Of a stretch of DNA of 64,000 bases, positions 8,057 to 18,230 are shown piece by piece. The notes under the pieces are model-generated. The model did no database searches. It saw nothing but the letters and a program-made list of their open reading frames with translations, and had not been told where the DNA came from. Made by a program: the position numbers and the translations under genes. Within the stretch, counting starts at the first letter, position 1, and every line of letters begins with the position of its first letter. The DNA comes from Comamonadaceae bacterium (lineage in GTDB: Bacteria > Pseudomonadota > Gammaproteobacteria > Burkholderiales > Burkholderiaceae_C): positions 124,001-188,000 of the forward strand of contig CANFLU010000001.1 in the NCBI GenBank assembly GCA_947447975.1, given 5' to 3'.

Positions 8057-8072
8057 AGTTTCACGTGAAACA
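8057..8072. promoter_or_regulatory. parS-like site 1
   Basis: AGTTTCACGTGAAACA matches the universal chromosomal parS consensus TGTTTCACGTGAAACA at 15 of 16 positions, keeping the full central palindrome. It is intergenic, between rsmG and the LysE-type gene, 1-2 kb from parA. It is expected to load ParB. Confidence 0.9.
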
Positions 8073-8252
8073 GCAACTGCCTGGCTAGCGTCTTGGCCCC
8101 GAAGGCTGTCATCGCGCGGTGCGCGGCCATGTGATGATGCATAAGTTACTCATTTACAGGTAGCGCTGGTTTGCTTCGCTGGGCTTGCGATAACGTAATT
8201 CGGCCTATGCTGCGCTTGCCCAGACCTGACCAGCCCATACACTTCGCGCACG

Positions 8253-8915
8253 TTATGGCTGGCTTGCGCGGCGCATCCACACAATACAGCGCTGGGCGTC
8301 CAGGCCCGGCACCTGTAAAGGTTCCACGTGGAACGCCTGTACTCGCAGTGGCAGCGCCTGGATTTCATCATCCGGCGTTTTGCCCTTCATCGCCATCCAA
8401 AAACCACCGGGCAACAGGGCTTTATCAGACCCGGCCACCAGATCGGGCAAAGACGAGAAGGCGCGGGCGCTGACCACGTGATACGCAGGACCCAAACTTT
8501 CCACCCGCGCATGCAGACCGCGCAAGTTGGCAAGGCCCAGGCTCAGGGCCGCCTGCTGGATAAAACTAGATTTCTTGGCCACCGTGTCTACGCAATCTAC
8601 CCGCACCTGCGGCAGGCAAATCGCAAGCACCAAGCCAGGCAAACCCGCCCCCGCGCCAACGTCAAGCAAACTTATCGGGCCCGGCGAGGCCAGGGTTGCC
8701 AGTCGCAGACGCAATGGCGCGACCACGGCCAGACAGTCCAAAAGATGGTGGCTAAGCATGGCCTGCGGGTCGCGCAGCGCTGTCAGGTTATAGACCTGGT
8801 TCCATTTCTGCAGCAGCGCCAGGTAGTCCAGCAAGGCTTGCCTCTGCGCCATACTGAGGTCTAAAGCCAGCGTAGCCAGCCCCGCGTCCAAGCCCGCCGC
8901 CAGGCTGACGCTCAC
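8253..8915 (-). CDS. rsmG: 16S rRNA (guanine-527-N7) methyltransferase RsmG
   Basis: A 220-residue RsmG (GidB). It methylates N7 of G527 in the 530 loop of 16S rRNA. Seen: [20 protein letters not shown] in the N-terminal part, SAM motif [17 protein letters not shown] near 81-96, and [17 protein letters not shown] start overlaps the mnmG stop (GTGA), the classical gidAB arrangement. A parS-like site lies inside the coding sequence near its 3' end. Confidence 0.96.
   Translation of the reverse strand: MSVSLAAGLDAGLATLALDLSMAQRQALLDYLALLQKWNQVYNLTALRDPQAMLSHHLLDCLAVVAPLRLRLATLASPGPISLLDVGAGAGLPGLVLAICLPQVRVDCVDTVAKKSSFIQQAALSLGLANLRGLHARVESLGPAYHVVSARAFSSLPDLVAGSDKALLPGGFWMAMKGKTPDDEIQALPLRVQAFHVEPLQVPGLDAQRCIVWMRRASQP
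8320..8335. promoter_or_regulatory. parS-like site 2, inside rsmG
   Basis: GGTTCCACGTGGAACG contains a perfect 14-bp palindrome GTTCCACGTGGAAC, matching the parS variant with C/G at the free position (TGTTNCACGTGNAACA) except at the two outermost bases. It lies in the coding region near the 3' end of rsmG, 263 bp from site 1. Confidence 0.75.
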
Positions 8916-10942
8916 TGCGCCGCCTCAGTCGCAGGCTGCGGTGGCTTGGCGGCAAACTCGCGGAAGTTGCCTTTTTTAAGGTGGATGAGCAAAAGCGAAA
9001 TCGTCGCGGGAGTAATGCCAGACATGCGCGATGCCTGGCCTAGGGTTTCGGGACGCTGTTTGTTCAGGCGCTGGCGCGCCTCGATGCTCAGCGCCGAGAC
9101 CTGCATATAGTCCAAGGTTTCGGGCAGGCGCAGGTTTTCGTAGTGCGCGGCGCGGCCCACGTCTTCTTTTTGCCGGTCGATATAGCCTGCGTACTTCATC
9201 GCAATCTCCACCTGCTCGATAACGCTTTGCACAAACACCTGCTGCGCCGAAGCCGCCACCGGGGCATCCGAACCCACGCCCTGCCCTGCTGCCACGGGCA
9301 AATCCGGGTTCGCAAACCGCCCACTGGCCATGGCCATCAAGTCCGCGTAGCCCACTTCGGGGCGGCGCAAGAGATCGGCCAGACTGTATTCATGCTCCAA
9401 AGACTTACCCAAGACGCGCTCAGCCTCTAGGGCATCGAGGTTTTTCGGGCTCACCCACAGGCTGCGCAAGCGCTCGGTTTCACGTGAAACAGCCTCTTGT
9501 TTGCGGTTGAAGGCTTCCCAGCGGGCGTCGTCTACCAGCCCTAGTTGGCGTCCGACCGCAGTCAAGCGGGCGTCGGCATTGTCTTCACGCAACTGCAAGC
9601 GGAACTCGGCGCGGCTGGTGAACATGCGATAAGGCTCGGTCACGCCCTTGGTAATCAGGTCATCGACCAGCACGCCAATATAGGCCTGGTCGCGCGCGGG
9701 CAACCAGCTCTCGCCGGTATAAGCACTGCGCGCACCGGCCTGCAAGGCGGCGTTGATACCGGCGAACAAGCCCTGCGCCGCAGCCTCCTCGTAGCCCGTG
9801 GTGCCGTTGATCTGCCCGGCAAAAAACAGGCCCCGGATCGCGCGCGTCTCGAAGCTGGTTTTGAGCTCGCGCGGGTCAAAGTAGTCGTACTCGATGGCAT
9901 AACCGGGCCGCAAAATATGCGCATTCTCCAGCCCCGCCATGCTGCGCACCAGGTCGTATTGAATGTCAAAAGGCAGGCTGGTGGAGATGCCGTTGGGGTA
10001 ATACTCGTGCGTGCTCAGCCCTTCGGGCTCCAGAAAAATCTGGTGGCTTTCTTTATCCGCAAAACGGTTGACCTTGTCCTCTACGCTAGGGCAATAGCGC
10101 GGGCCCACACCCTCGATCGTGCCGGTAAACATCGGGCTGCGGTCAAAACCGCTGCGGATAATTTCGTGGGTGCGGGCATTGGTATGGGTAATCCAACAAG
10201 GCACTTGCCGCGGGTGCTGCACTGCCCTGCCCATAAAGCTAAAGACCGGCAGCTGCGCGCCCATGCCGCCCGCCATGCCGTCGCCCGGTTGCTCCAGGCA
10301 GCGCGAAAAATCAATCGTGCGCCCATCCAAGCGTGGCGGCGTGCCCGTTTTGAGGCGGCCTTGCGGTAACTTCAATTCTTTCAGGCGCTCACTCAAGCGG
10401 GCCGCGGCTGGATCACCGGCACGGCCCGCGCCATAGTTATTCATGCCGACGTGGATCTTGCCGTCCAAAAACGTACCCGCCGTCAGCACTACCGTTGTTG
10501 CTTTGAAAATAATTCCTATTTGGGTAACGGCCCCCACCACGCGGTCGCCTTCCACCAGCAAATCGTCCACTGCTTGCTGAAACAAAGACAAATTGGGCTG
10601 GTTCTCCAACATGCGCCGTATCGCCGCTTTGTACAGCACCCGGTCGGCTTGGGCGCGGGTCGCGCGCACGGCAGGGCCTTTGCTGGAATTGAGGATACGA
10701 AACTGAATACCGCTCTCGTCAGTAGCCAAAGCCATGGCGCCGCCCAAAGCGTCGACCTCTTTGACCAAATGCCCCTTGCCAATGCCGCCAATGGAGGGGT
10801 TGCAACTCATCTGACCCAGAGTCTCGATGTTGTGCGTCAGCAAAAGCGTGCTGCAACCCATGCGTGCTGCCGCTAGCGCCGCTTCGGTGCCGGCATGGCC
10901 GCCGCCGACAACGATCACATCAAAGTGTTGGGGATACAGCAT
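8912..10942 (-). CDS. mnmG: tRNA uridine-5-carboxymethylaminomethyl modification enzyme MnmG
   Basis: A 676-residue FAD enzyme (GidA) that acts with MnmE to install the 5-carboxymethylaminomethyl group on U34 of tRNAs. It has the N-terminal dinucleotide fold [20 protein letters not shown], the family signature [15 protein letters not shown] near 53-67, [16 protein letters not shown], and the C-terminal [20 protein letters not shown]. The frame opens 11 codons earlier; the ATG at 10942 gives the standard MLYPQHFDV start. A short alanine/valine-rich insertion is seen around [13 protein letters not shown]. Its stop overlaps rsmG, and its partner mnmE lies 44 kb away in this window. Confidence 0.96.
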   Translation of the reverse strand: MLYPQHFDVIVVGGGHAGTEAALAAARMGCSTLLLTHNIETLGQMSCNPSIGGIGKGHLVKEVDALGGAMALATDESGIQFRILNSSKGPAVRATRAQADRVLYKAAIRRMLENQPNLSLFQQAVDDLLVEGDRVVGAVTQIGIIFKATTVVLTAGTFLDGKIHVGMNNYGAGRAGDPAAARLSERLKELKLPQGRLKTGTPPRLDGRTIDFSRCLEQPGDGMAGGMGAQLPVFSFMGRAVQHPRQVPCWITHTNARTHEIIRSGFDRSPMFTGTIEGVGPRYCPSVEDKVNRFADKESHQIFLEPEGLSTHEYYPNGISTSLPFDIQYDLVRSMAGLENAHILRPGYAIEYDYFDPRELKTSFETRAIRGLFFAGQINGTTGYEEAAAQGLFAGINAALQAGARSAYTGESWLPARDQAYIGVLVDDLITKGVTEPYRMFTSRAEFRLQLREDNADARLTAVGRQLGLVDDARWEAFNRKQEAVSRETERLRSLWVSPKNLDALEAERVLGKSLEHEYSLADLLRRPEVGYADLMAMASGRFANPDLPVAAGQGVGSDAPVAASAQQVFVQSVIEQVEIAMKYAGYIDRQKEDVGRAAHYENLRLPETLDYMQVSALSIEARQRLNKQRPETLGQASRMSGITPATISLLLIHLKKGNFREFAAKPPQPATEAAQ
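9476..9491. promoter_or_regulatory. parS-like site 3, inside mnmG
   Basis: GGTTTCACGTGAAACA matches the parS consensus at 15 of 16 positions; only the first base differs. It lies within the mnmG coding sequence, 1.2 kb from site 2. It is expected to be a ParB nucleation site. Confidence 0.9.
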
Positions 10943-11075
10943 GGCGCAAGAGTCCAAATCAAGGGGGGACTGCATTTTAGGCGGCGCTGTCGCACAGGAG
11001 GCGCCCTAGTCATTTCCCTAAGTGCGCAGCCCAAGCCTATGGGTTAGAGTGAAGCGTACACACAGGAGTTTTCGC

Positions 11076-11831
11076 ATGCACATCCCCTCGGTCAAAGACC
11101 ACGTCAGCGAGCAAGAATGGCAACTGCGCGTTGACCTGGCCGCCTGCTACCGCTTGGTCGCCGCCTATGGCTGGAGCGACCTCATCTTCACCCACATTAG
11201 CGCGCGTCTGCCCGGCGACGAGCACCATTTTTTGATCAACCCCTATGGCTTGTTGTTTGAAGAAATTACCGCCAGCAGCCTGATCAAAGTAGACCAGCAA
11301 TGCAACAAGCTGATGGACTCGCCCTTTCCCGTCAACCCGGCAGGCTTTGTGATCCACAGCGCGGTGCATGCGGTGCGCGACGACGCCGGTTGCGTGCTGC
11401 ATACCCACACCCGCGCGGGCGTGGCGGTCAGCGCCCAGGCCTGCGGCGTATTGCCCATCAGCCAGCAATCGACTTTTGTGCTGGCCTCGCTGGGCTACCA
11501 CAGCTACGAAGGCGTGGCCCTGCGCGACGACGAGAAACCGCGCCTCCAAGCTGACCTGGGTAGCGCCAACCACCTGATGCTGCGCAACCACGGCCTGCTT
11601 ACCGTGGGCACCTCCATACCAGAAGCTTTTTTGCTGATGTACAACTTTGAATCCACCTGCCAAATCCAGATCAGCGCGCAAGCGGGTGGTGAATTGACGC
11701 AGGTCGATCCGCGCATCATCGATGGCGTGGGGCACGCCATGCGCACCCAAAGCAATGGGATCGGCGGGGCGTTTGCTTGGCCGGCCATGCTGCGCAAGCT
11801 TGACCGCATGGACAGTAGTTTTCGAAGCTGA
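11076..11831 (+). CDS. Class II aldolase/adducin-domain protein
   Basis: A 251-residue protein of the class II aldolase/adducin family, which use a zinc ion held by histidines to cleave or epimerise sugar phosphates. The metal motif HTHTRAG (around 107-113) and the third histidine in MLRNHGLLTVG (around 167-177) are present. The open frame starts at 11022, but the ATG at 11076 is preceded by CAGGAG at good spacing. No sugar genes are nearby, and many family members of this type are of unknown specificity. It is divergent from mnmG. Confidence 0.88.
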   Translation: MHIPSVKDHVSEQEWQLRVDLAACYRLVAAYGWSDLIFTHISARLPGDEHHFLINPYGLLFEEITASSLIKVDQQCNKLMDSPFPVNPAGFVIHSAVHAVRDDAGCVLHTHTRAGVAVSAQACGVLPISQQSTFVLASLGYHSYEGVALRDDEKPRLQADLGSANHLMLRNHGLLTVGTSIPEAFLLMYNFESTCQIQISAQAGGELTQVDPRIIDGVGHAMRTQSNGIGGAFAWPAMLRKLDRMDSSFRS

Positions 11832-11870
11832 TGGTTTATCACTCGATTGTTTTCCCCCGCTTCCCCCCCG

Positions 11871-11898
11871 CCCCTTCACCCCCGCGGGGGTGAAGGGG
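11871..11898. repeat. Perfect 28-bp GC-rich palindrome
   Basis: The arms CCCCTTCACCCCCG and CGGGGGTGAAGGGG meet with no spacer, 40 bp after the aldolase stop. In RNA it would form a very stable hairpin and could stop transcription or protect the 3' end, but no T-tract follows. It could also be a copy of a dispersed palindromic repeat. Confidence 0.7.
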
Positions 11899-12224
11899 AG
11901 CTTCAACACCCAATTTGCTTGTTTGCGCTTGGCTTAGGGGTTTTGAATCGGGGCGTTGCAGTACGGGTTTGTTGGCCCCGATTGGGAAACGTGGCAGTCG
12001 TAGTCAATGGATTGGGGCTTGGCGCGGCTGCGGCAGCAGCGCGCCAAGCAGCGTGTGCAAGGTGCGCGCAGCGAACGAGCACACGCGATGTTCGGGCTTG
12101 CTAAGCCATTGGCCGTGCTGAGCAACGCAGCGGCGCACGGTTCAGGGCGGGCGCTTGTTTGAGCGTAGCGAGTTTGCGCACGACCCCGGGCGGCGCGAGT
12201 AGCGCAAGGCACCCCGCAGGGGCA

Positions 12225-12300
12225 CGGACTTGGGCTCGCCTTTCTTTTGCTCACCTTTTCTTTGGCGAAGCAAAGAAAAGTGAGGCCTGCGGCAGGCAGC
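12225..12300. repeat. Intergenic hairpin repeat, Burkholderiales type
   Basis: The segment reads a run such as CTTTCTTTTGCTCACC followed by a hairpin with 10-bp arms CTTTTCTTTG (12255-12264) and CAAAGAAAAG (12271-12280) around GCGAAG, with three more flanking pairs across a bulge. I recall very similar sequence in many Burkholderiales intergenic regions; copy number cannot be tested here. It may serve as a bidirectional terminator for the MFS gene. Confidence 0.5.
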
Positions 12301-12392
12301 AAGCCGGCCCACCGGCCGAAACCAGCCTTGCCATACACAGCAGCAAGCCGTGAATCAAACCAATGACTTGCCTGAGGGCAACGACAAAGCAC

Positions 12393-13595
12393 TTAAGCAG
12401 AACGCGCTTGGTGTTGCACCAAAGGCTGTTGCTGCCAAGCCAAACCCGCCCCCATCCACAAAGCCAAAGCCGATACCAGCAGGCCGCGCGCCAGGCCACC
12501 TTCGCCGTCGGCAATCCACCCCACCATCGTAGGCCCCGCAATTTGGCCCGCTGCAAACACCACGGTAAACGCACTGATGCCGGTAGCCCACTGGCTTTGC
12601 GGCAGGTTATGCCGCACCAGTGCGGTACTAGAGGCCACGATCGACAGAAAAACACCGCCAAACACAATGCCCGAAACCATCAACACTGCGAAGTTGTCAG
12701 AGACGGCGGGCAAGAGCGTGGCCACGCCCAGCAAGCCATTGAGCAAGGCCATGGCCCGCCCACCTTTCTCGCGATCCAGCAATCGCGCCCAGACGCGGGA
12801 GGATGCCATCACCGCCAAACCCAGCACCGCATAAAACACCGATATAGCCTCTGGGCTATTGCCCTGGGTGCGCAGCAAAGCCACCACAAACGTCATATAG
12901 CCGATATAGCCCACGCCGAACATGCCATACCCGACCAAGCCAAAAGCCAGAGGGCGCAAAGCGACGCGCGTGGGCTGGGCCTGCTGCCCCGCCGGTGCAC
13001 CGTCTGCCAAGCGCCTGGCAGGCCAAAGCAGCACCAGGCTGCACAGGAAACATACCAAGGCCATCAACCACCAGGCATAGCGCCAGCCATGCGGCTGCCC
13101 TGCAAAAAACCCCAAAGCCCAAGGCACCAGTACCGCCGACACACTGATGCCCAAACCGGTGCCACCGTAGTACACGCCCAACAACCATCCGGCACGCTGC
13201 GGATCGCGGCTACCCAGGCGCGCAGCCAACAAGCCACCGGTCACAAATACCGAAGCACTGGCAACACCGGCCAGTAAGCGCTGTAGCAACAAGACCGTAG
13301 CATCGGTAAAGAAACCGCTCAAAGCCATAAACACCGTCGCCGCCAGCGCGCCGCGCACCAACAGCAACACCGGATCCCAACGGCGCAAAGCCCAGGGCAA
13401 GAGCAAGGCACCCAACAAATAACCCGCTGCATTGGCCGTGTTCATAGCGCCTGCCAAGGTGTAGCTCCAAGCCAAATCCTCGCGCATGGCCGGCAGCAAC
13501 AAGCCGTAAGCAAAACGGGTAATACCCAAAGACAGCGCAGCCCCTACCGACAAGGCCAGCGCGAGGGCGACCAAGCGCCCCGGAGAAGCTTGCAC
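12393..13595 (-). CDS. YbfB/YjiJ-family MFS transporter
   Basis: A major facilitator of about 400 residues with roughly twelve hydrophobic segments. The N-terminal LSLGITRFAYGLLLPAMRED is typical of the YbfB/YjiJ family (PF06779 type), followed by GYLLGALLLPWALRRW. The open frame runs to 13757 but would overlap the divergent reductase. The GTG at 13595, 5 bp after GGAG, is the most likely start, so the N-terminus begins VQASPGRLVALALAL. The substrate is unknown. It is divergent from the old yellow enzyme gene with a gap of about 110 bp, so they may share regulation. Confidence 0.85.
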   Translation of the reverse strand: MQASPGRLVALALALSVGAALSLGITRFAYGLLLPAMREDLAWSYTLAGAMNTANAAGYLLGALLLPWALRRWDPVLLLVRGALAATVFMALSGFFTDATVLLLQRLLAGVASASVFVTGGLLAARLGSRDPQRAGWLLGVYYGGTGLGISVSAVLVPWALGFFAGQPHGWRYAWWLMALVCFLCSLVLLWPARRLADGAPAGQQAQPTRVALRPLAFGLVGYGMFGVGYIGYMTFVVALLRTQGNSPEAISVFYAVLGLAVMASSRVWARLLDREKGGRAMALLNGLLGVATLLPAVSDNFAVLMVSGIVFGGVFLSIVASSTALVRHNLPQSQWATGISAFTVVFAAGQIAGPTMVGWIADGEGGLARGLLVSALALWMGAGLAWQQQPLVQHQARSA

Positions 13596-13706
13596 ATACA
13601 CTCCAGAAAATTCACAACACGCCCAATTGTGAGGCCAGCGTGGCGTGAACGCTGCGCAAGCGAAAGGCCGGCCTTGGGACAGCATCAAGACAGGAACACA
13701 CAGACC

Positions 13707-14828
13707 ATGGGCGATTTGTTTGAACCGCTGCGCGTAGGCGCAATGACGTTGCCGCACCGCTTGGTAATGGCGCCATTAACGCGCAACCGTGCGCCCGGCG
13801 CGCTGGCCCATGCAGGCATGGCGCTCTACTACGCGCAGCGCGCCAACCCACAGCAAGGCGCCGCCCTGATCATCAGCGAAGCCACCGCCATCAGCCCGCA
13901 AGCGCAAGGCTATGCGGATGTGCCCGGCATCTGGAGCGACGCCCAGGTACAGGCCTGGAAGCCCGTCACCGCCGCGGTGCATGCCGCAGGCGGACGCATC
14001 TTTATGCAGCTTTGGCACGTGGGACGTGTGTCCCATGTAGATTTGCAAGAAGGCGGCCAGGCGCCGGTCGCGCCCTCGGCCATTACGGCCAAGACCAAAA
14101 CCGTACTCATCAAAGAGGGTGTGCCCAAGTTTGTTGCCACCTCCATGCCCCGCGCCTTAGGCATCGAAGAAATACCCGGCATCGTGGACGACTACCGTCG
14201 CGCCGCGCGCAAGGCCATAGACGCCGGCTTTGACGGCGTGGAGCTACACGCGGCCAATGGCTATTTGATCGACCAATTTTTGCGCTCGGGCAGCAACCAC
14301 CGCGACGATGCCTACGGCGGCGCTGTGCCCAACCGGGCACGCTTGCTGATAGAGGTGATGCAGGCTTTGTGTGCAGAAATCGGTGGCGCGCGTTGTGCCA
14401 TACGCCTAGCACCGGTCACGCCTGCCAACGATGCCTTCGACCCCCAGCCCAAGGCCTTGTTCACGCATGTGGTGCAAACACTCGGGCCCATGGGCCTTGC
14501 ATATATGCATGTGATTGAAGGTTCGACGATTGCCGAACGCGATTACCACCAGGGCGACAGGCCTTTTGATTACGCCGCTTTGCGCCAAGCCTACCGCGAC
14601 GCAGGCGGCCAAGGCGCATGGATGGTGAACAACGGCTACGACCAGGCGCTGGCGGAAAAAGCCTTAAGCGAAGGCGCGGACTTGGTGTCTTTCGGGCGCT
14701 TGTTTATCGCCAACCCCGACCTCACCGAACGCATGCGCCAGGGCGCCGCACTCAACACGCCGGACCGGATGACTTTTTACGGCGGTGGCGACAAAGGCTA
14801 TACCGACTACCCGACGCTTACGCCTTAA
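13707..14828 (+). CDS. Old yellow enzyme family NADH:flavin oxidoreductase
   Basis: A 373-residue FMN protein of the NemA/OYE group, which reduces activated C=C bonds and other electrophiles using NAD(P)H. Seen: LFEPLRVGAMTLPHRLVMAP at the N-terminus, LTRNRAPG, QLWHVGRVSH near 106-115, the substrate-binding HAANGYLIDQFL near 185-196 with RDDAYGG, and FGRLFIANPDL near the end. Size and motifs match N-ethylmaleimide reductases. The frame is open 39 codons upstream, but ATG 13707 starts the conserved region. No TetR-type regulator is adjacent. Confidence 0.92.
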   Translation: MGDLFEPLRVGAMTLPHRLVMAPLTRNRAPGALAHAGMALYYAQRANPQQGAALIISEATAISPQAQGYADVPGIWSDAQVQAWKPVTAAVHAAGGRIFMQLWHVGRVSHVDLQEGGQAPVAPSAITAKTKTVLIKEGVPKFVATSMPRALGIEEIPGIVDDYRRAARKAIDAGFDGVELHAANGYLIDQFLRSGSNHRDDAYGGAVPNRARLLIEVMQALCAEIGGARCAIRLAPVTPANDAFDPQPKALFTHVVQTLGPMGLAYMHVIEGSTIAERDYHQGDRPFDYAALRQAYRDAGGQGAWMVNNGYDQALAEKALSEGADLVSFGRLFIANPDLTERMRQGAALNTPDRMTFYGGGDKGYTDYPTLTP

Positions 14829-14930
14829 ACCAAGGCTTGGCTTGGCAAAAGGCTTGCCCTAGCGACAAATGCGCCGGGCAACAGGCAGCGCGTGCATGCG
14901 GCTGTGCAAAACCTTTTTGCGGTCCACGTA

Positions 14931-17243
14931 TCAAGGGCCTTTCCAGCGTTTGAGCAGCAAGGCGTTGGCCATCACACTGACCGAGCTCAGTGCCATTGCG
15001 CCACCGGCCAACACGGGATGTAAATAGCCTAAGGCAGCCAGCGGAATACCCGCTGCGTTATAGAAAAAAGCCCAAAACAAGTTTTGCCGAATTTTCGCCA
15101 CCGTCAAGCGCGAGATGTCCAAGGCGGCAAGCACCAAGCGCGGATCGCCACGCATCAAAGTAATGCCGGCCGCTTGCATGGCCACATCGGTACCGCCGCC
15201 GTCTGGGTTGGACATGGCCATGCCCACATCGGCGGCGGCCAGCGCTGGCGCATCGTTCACGCCGTCGCCCACCATGGCCACGGTATGCGGCTTGCCGTCA
15301 TGGCCTGCGGTCTTCAAGTCACGCACACGTTGCGCTTTGTCGCCCGGCAAGACAGCGGCCATTACCTCGGTACTGCCTTCGCTGGCATCGAGCCCCAAGC
15401 GCGCCGCCATGGCCCGTGCAGCGCCCCAGTTATCGCCAGAAATCATGACCACTTGCAAACCTTTGGCGCGCAAACCCGCAATCGCTTGCGCCGCCCCGGC
15501 TTTAGGCTCATCGTTAAAGCCCATGCAGGCTTGCACCTGCCAGCGGCCATCTTGCAAACAAGCCAAAGCCGACACACTGCTGCCTTGGGCTTGCAGCGCA
15601 TGCGCTTGTGCGCCGATAGCAGAAGTGTCTAGGGCCTCGCCACTTCCTTGCAGCTCCAGCATCCAGGGCCAGCTTCCCAGGGCATAGCTTTGGCCATCGA
15701 CTTTGCCAAAACTACCGCGCCCGGGGACGGCCTGCACATCTTGCGGTGCGACCCAATTGGCTCCCTGCGCCTTTGCATAGGCCAACACGGCGCGGGCCAG
15801 CGGATGTTCGCTGCCGCTTTGCAAACTGGCGCACGCGCGCATTAACGCGTGCTCAAGCAAACCGGGCAAGGGCAGCGAAGCACCGGCCAGTCCCGCAGAA
15901 GGCGCATCTGCCACCACAAAACGCGTCAGCCTGGGCCTGCCCTCGGTCAGCGTTCCGGTTTTGTCAAAAGCCACCACATCCACCCGGTGCGCCAACTCCA
16001 GCGCCTGCGCGTCTTTGATCAAGATGCCGTATCGCGCCGCGACGCCGGTGCCGGCCATGATGGCCACCGGCGTGGCCAAGCCCAAAGCACAGGGGCAGGC
16101 AATCACCAAAACCGCTACCGCGCGAATCAGCGCCACCTCCAGCGGCTCGCCCGCCCACATCCAGCCGATCAGGGTTGCCAGTGCTACCAGCAAGACCACG
16201 GGTACAAATACGGCGCTGACCTGGTCTACCAGGCGCTGTAGGGGCGCTTTAGCCGCTTGCGCGTCTTCCACCAGGCGGATGATGTGCGAGAGCACCGTTT
16301 GCGTACCCACTGCCGTCAGGCGGACCAACACCCGGCCATCCCCGTTGATACTGCCGCCGTGGACACGCGCGCCCACCTCTTTTATCACCGGCATCGATTC
16401 GCCAGTCAGCATAGATTCATCGGCCTGGGTCTGCCCCTCACTGACCAGACCATCGGCAGCAAAACGCTCACCGGCTTTCACCACCACCACATCGCCTACC
16501 AGTAGCTCGGACACCGGCACATCGACTTCGCCATCTGGGCCCAGCCAATGCGCGCGCGCCGGGCGCAAGGCGTGCAGTGCGCGTATGGCCGATGTGGTTT
16601 GCCGCTTGGCGCGCAACTCCAGCCATTTGCCCAATAACACCAAGGTAATCACCAGGGCTGAACCTTCGAAATACAAATGCACCATAGCGCCCTCGGGCGC
16701 GCGCAACCACAGCCAGACCGACAAGGCCCAGCCCGCCGTAGTGCCCAACGCAACCAGCAAATCCATATTCCCACTGGCTGCGCGCACCGCGTGCCAGGCG
16801 GCCCGGTAAAAGCGCGCACCGAGAAGAAACTGGACGGGGGTGGCCAATGCAAACTGCCAGGCGGCCGGCAGGATCCAATGCCAACCCAGCAGCTCGCCCA
16901 ACATAGGCAAGACCAAGGGAATAGACAAAGCAAAGCCCCAGGCCACCGGGCCAAAACCCGCCCAGGCAGAAGGCTCAGGGGCGTCGAGCGCAGCGTCTGC
17001 ATCCTTAGGCTCATAACCTGCATCACGCACCGCTCGGCGCACCAAGGCGTCCACCGGGGCATCGCTAACTGGGTTGGCGGCATAGGCCACGCGGGCTGAT
17101 TCGGTGGCCAGGTTGACGCTGGCGCTTTGTACGCCCGGGACGCGCAAGAGCGCTTTTTCTACCCGCGCGACGCAGGATGCACAGGTCATCCCGCCAATGC
17201 CGATATCCAAAGAAAGCGGCGGTGCGCGTGTTGTTTCAAGCAT
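14931..17243 (-). CDS. copA: Copper-exporting P1B-type ATPase
   Basis: A 770-residue heavy-metal ATPase. Domains in order: one N-terminal metal-binding domain with GMTCASC (residues 18-24), transmembrane helices, the actuator loop LTGESMP, the metal channel motif [13 protein letters not shown], the phosphorylation site DKTGTLTEG, the SEHPLARAV nucleotide-binding histidine and [15 protein letters not shown] plus CxxC indicates Cu(I) export from the cytoplasm. It is divergent from a CopZ-like gene, supporting a copper role. A CueR-type operator was not recognised in the 89-bp gap. The silver/copper distinction cannot be made. Confidence 0.94.
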   Translation of the reverse strand: MLETTRAPPLSLDIGIGGMTCASCVARVEKALLRVPGVQSASVNLATESARVAYAANPVSDAPVDALVRRAVRDAGYEPKDADAALDAPEPSAWAGFGPVAWGFALSIPLVLPMLGELLGWHWILPAAWQFALATPVQFLLGARFYRAAWHAVRAASGNMDLLVALGTTAGWALSVWLWLRAPEGAMVHLYFEGSALVITLVLLGKWLELRAKRQTTSAIRALHALRPARAHWLGPDGEVDVPVSELLVGDVVVVKAGERFAADGLVSEGQTQADESMLTGESMPVIKEVGARVHGGSINGDGRVLVRLTAVGTQTVLSHIIRLVEDAQAAKAPLQRLVDQVSAVFVPVVLLVALATLIGWMWAGEPLEVALIRAVAVLVIACPCALGLATPVAIMAGTGVAARYGILIKDAQALELAHRVDVVAFDKTGTLTEGRPRLTRFVVADAPSAGLAGASLPLPGLLEHALMRACASLQSGSEHPLARAVLAYAKAQGANWVAPQDVQAVPGRGSFGKVDGQSYALGSWPWMLELQGSGEALDTSAIGAQAHALQAQGSSVSALACLQDGRWQVQACMGFNDEPKAGAAQAIAGLRAKGLQVVMISGDNWGAARAMAARLGLDASEGSTEVMAAVLPGDKAQRVRDLKTAGHDGKPHTVAMVGDGVNDAPALAAADVGMAMSNPDGGGTDVAMQAAGITLMRGDPRLVLAALDISRLTVAKIRQNLFWAFFYNAAGIPLAALGYLHPVLAGGAMALSSVSVMANALLLKRWKGP

Positions 17244-17332
17244 CGATGAGGCCCTTGTTTTGCGTCAAAAAAAGCGTACGCCGTGCAAGGCACAATGCTA
17301 GGCAGCTGCCACCATGTTTTGAAAGATGCACC

Positions 17333-17530
17333 ATGAACTATGAATTTACCGTGACCGGAATGACCTGCGGCCATTGTGAAAAAGCGGTGACCAAAGCCAT
17401 TCAAAAACAAGATCCCCAGGCCCAGGTGCTGATCCAGCGGGATCAAAACCTGGTGCGAATCGAGTCCACCAAGGAACGCGAAGCCCTGCGCCAAGCGATT
17501 GTCGAGGAAGGTTATGCGGTGGCGCTTTGA
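17333..17530 (+). CDS. copZ: CopZ-like heavy-metal-associated domain protein
   Basis: A 65-residue single HMA domain with MTCGHC at residues 10-15, the Cu(I)-binding CxxC. The full-length fold is present (final VEEGYAVAL). Such small proteins carry Cu(I) to the P-type ATPase, which is encoded divergently 90 bp away. The start at ATG 17333 is the only one giving the domain alone. Confidence 0.9.
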   Translation: MNYEFTVTGMTCGHCEKAVTKAIQKQDPQAQVLIQRDQNLVRIESTKEREALRQAIVEEGYAVAL

Positions 17531-17699
17531 TGCGGGTCAAACCCCGCCCCTTGCAGAAAAAGCGCCTCCGGGCCAGCGTAAAACCGCACAACTTTACAAA
17601 GCCTTGCCATGGAGCAACACCAGGCACACACAAGACGCGCACTATAGGCCCCTCCGAACTGGCATTGCGCCCCACCGAAACAATTGAAGGAATCCTGTC

Positions 17700-18176
17700 A
17701 TGAAAACCCGCACGACTCTATGGCTGACGGCTGCAGCACTAACTTTGATGACCAGTTACGCCAGCGCCCAAAATAGCCCGAGCAAAGAAGAACCCGCCAA
17801 ACCGGGCATGCACGGCATGCACGACAAAGGTGACGAGCACATGGGCATGCGCATGAAGCACCACATGCAAAAGCTCAAGACCGAGCTCAAGCTCTCGCCC
17901 GAACAAGAGCCCGCCTGGGCGGCACTGGCCAACGCTATGACACCAGCGGCACGCCCACCGCGGCCTGATCGTGCTGAAATGGAAAAACTCAGCATGCCCG
18001 AGCGCCTGGACAAAATAAAACAAATCATGGCCCAGCACCATGAAGCACGCATGGCCGAGATGGACAAACATGCGGCGGCTGTGAAAACGTTTTATGCCGC
18101 CTTGAGCCCAGAGCAGAAAAAAACCTTTGATGCCAAAGCCATGCCAGGCTGGATGCATGGACCGCAGCACAATTAA
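17700..18176 (+). CDS. Spy/CpxP-like LTxxQ periplasmic protein
   Basis: A 158-residue secreted protein. A signal peptide covers about residues 1-23 (hydrophobic core LTAAALTLMTSY, cleavage after ASA). The mature part is helical and rich in Met and His (MHGMHDKGDEHMGMRMKHHM), with two LTxxQ-like repeats, LKLSPEQEPAW and ALSPEQKKTF. The family includes the chaperone Spy and CpxP. The Met/His-rich N-terminal segment and position after copA-copZ suggest metal binding or copper-stress response. GAAGGA precedes the ATG. A strong terminator follows. Confidence 0.87.
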   Translation: MKTRTTLWLTAAALTLMTSYASAQNSPSKEEPAKPGMHGMHDKGDEHMGMRMKHHMQKLKTELKLSPEQEPAWAALANAMTPAARPPRPDRAEMEKLSMPERLDKIKQIMAQHHEARMAEMDKHAAAVKTFYAALSPEQKKTFDAKAMPGWMHGPQHN

Positions 18177-18204
18177 TGCACAACAAGCCCAAGCGCTGTG
18201 CACA

Positions 18205-18230
18205 AACCCCGGTCAAGCCGGGGTTTTTTT
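18205..18230 (+). terminator. Rho-independent terminator after the Spy-like gene
   Basis: The stem AACCCCGG/CCGGGGTT with a TCAAG loop is followed by a run of seven or more T. It lies 29 bp after the stop codon. The convergent glutaredoxin-like gene ends at 18229, just inside the T-tract. Confidence 0.92.

Larger units (their letters stand above)
11832..12392. other. 561-bp gene-free stretch with repeat-like hairpins
   Basis: No credible gene is seen. The stretch holds a perfect 28-bp palindrome at 11871-11898 and, at 12225-12300, a hairpin-bearing segment resembling intergenic repeats I associate with Burkholderiales genomes. The middle (about 11940-12220) is rich in short GC inverted repeats. 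Small open frames on both strands lack ribosome-binding sites and family features. Confidence 0.6.

Noticed and set aside
8472-8483. CACGTG inside rsmG as a fourth parS
   Set aside because: Flanks read TGAC and ATAC, breaking the GTTN/NAAC arms.
12363-13277. 304-codon plus-strand frame over the MFS gene
   Set aside because: Antisense shadow; His/Arg/Gln-rich, without domains.
17244-17332. CueR operator between copA and copZ
   Set aside because: No dyad with the expected 19-bp spacer promoter was found.
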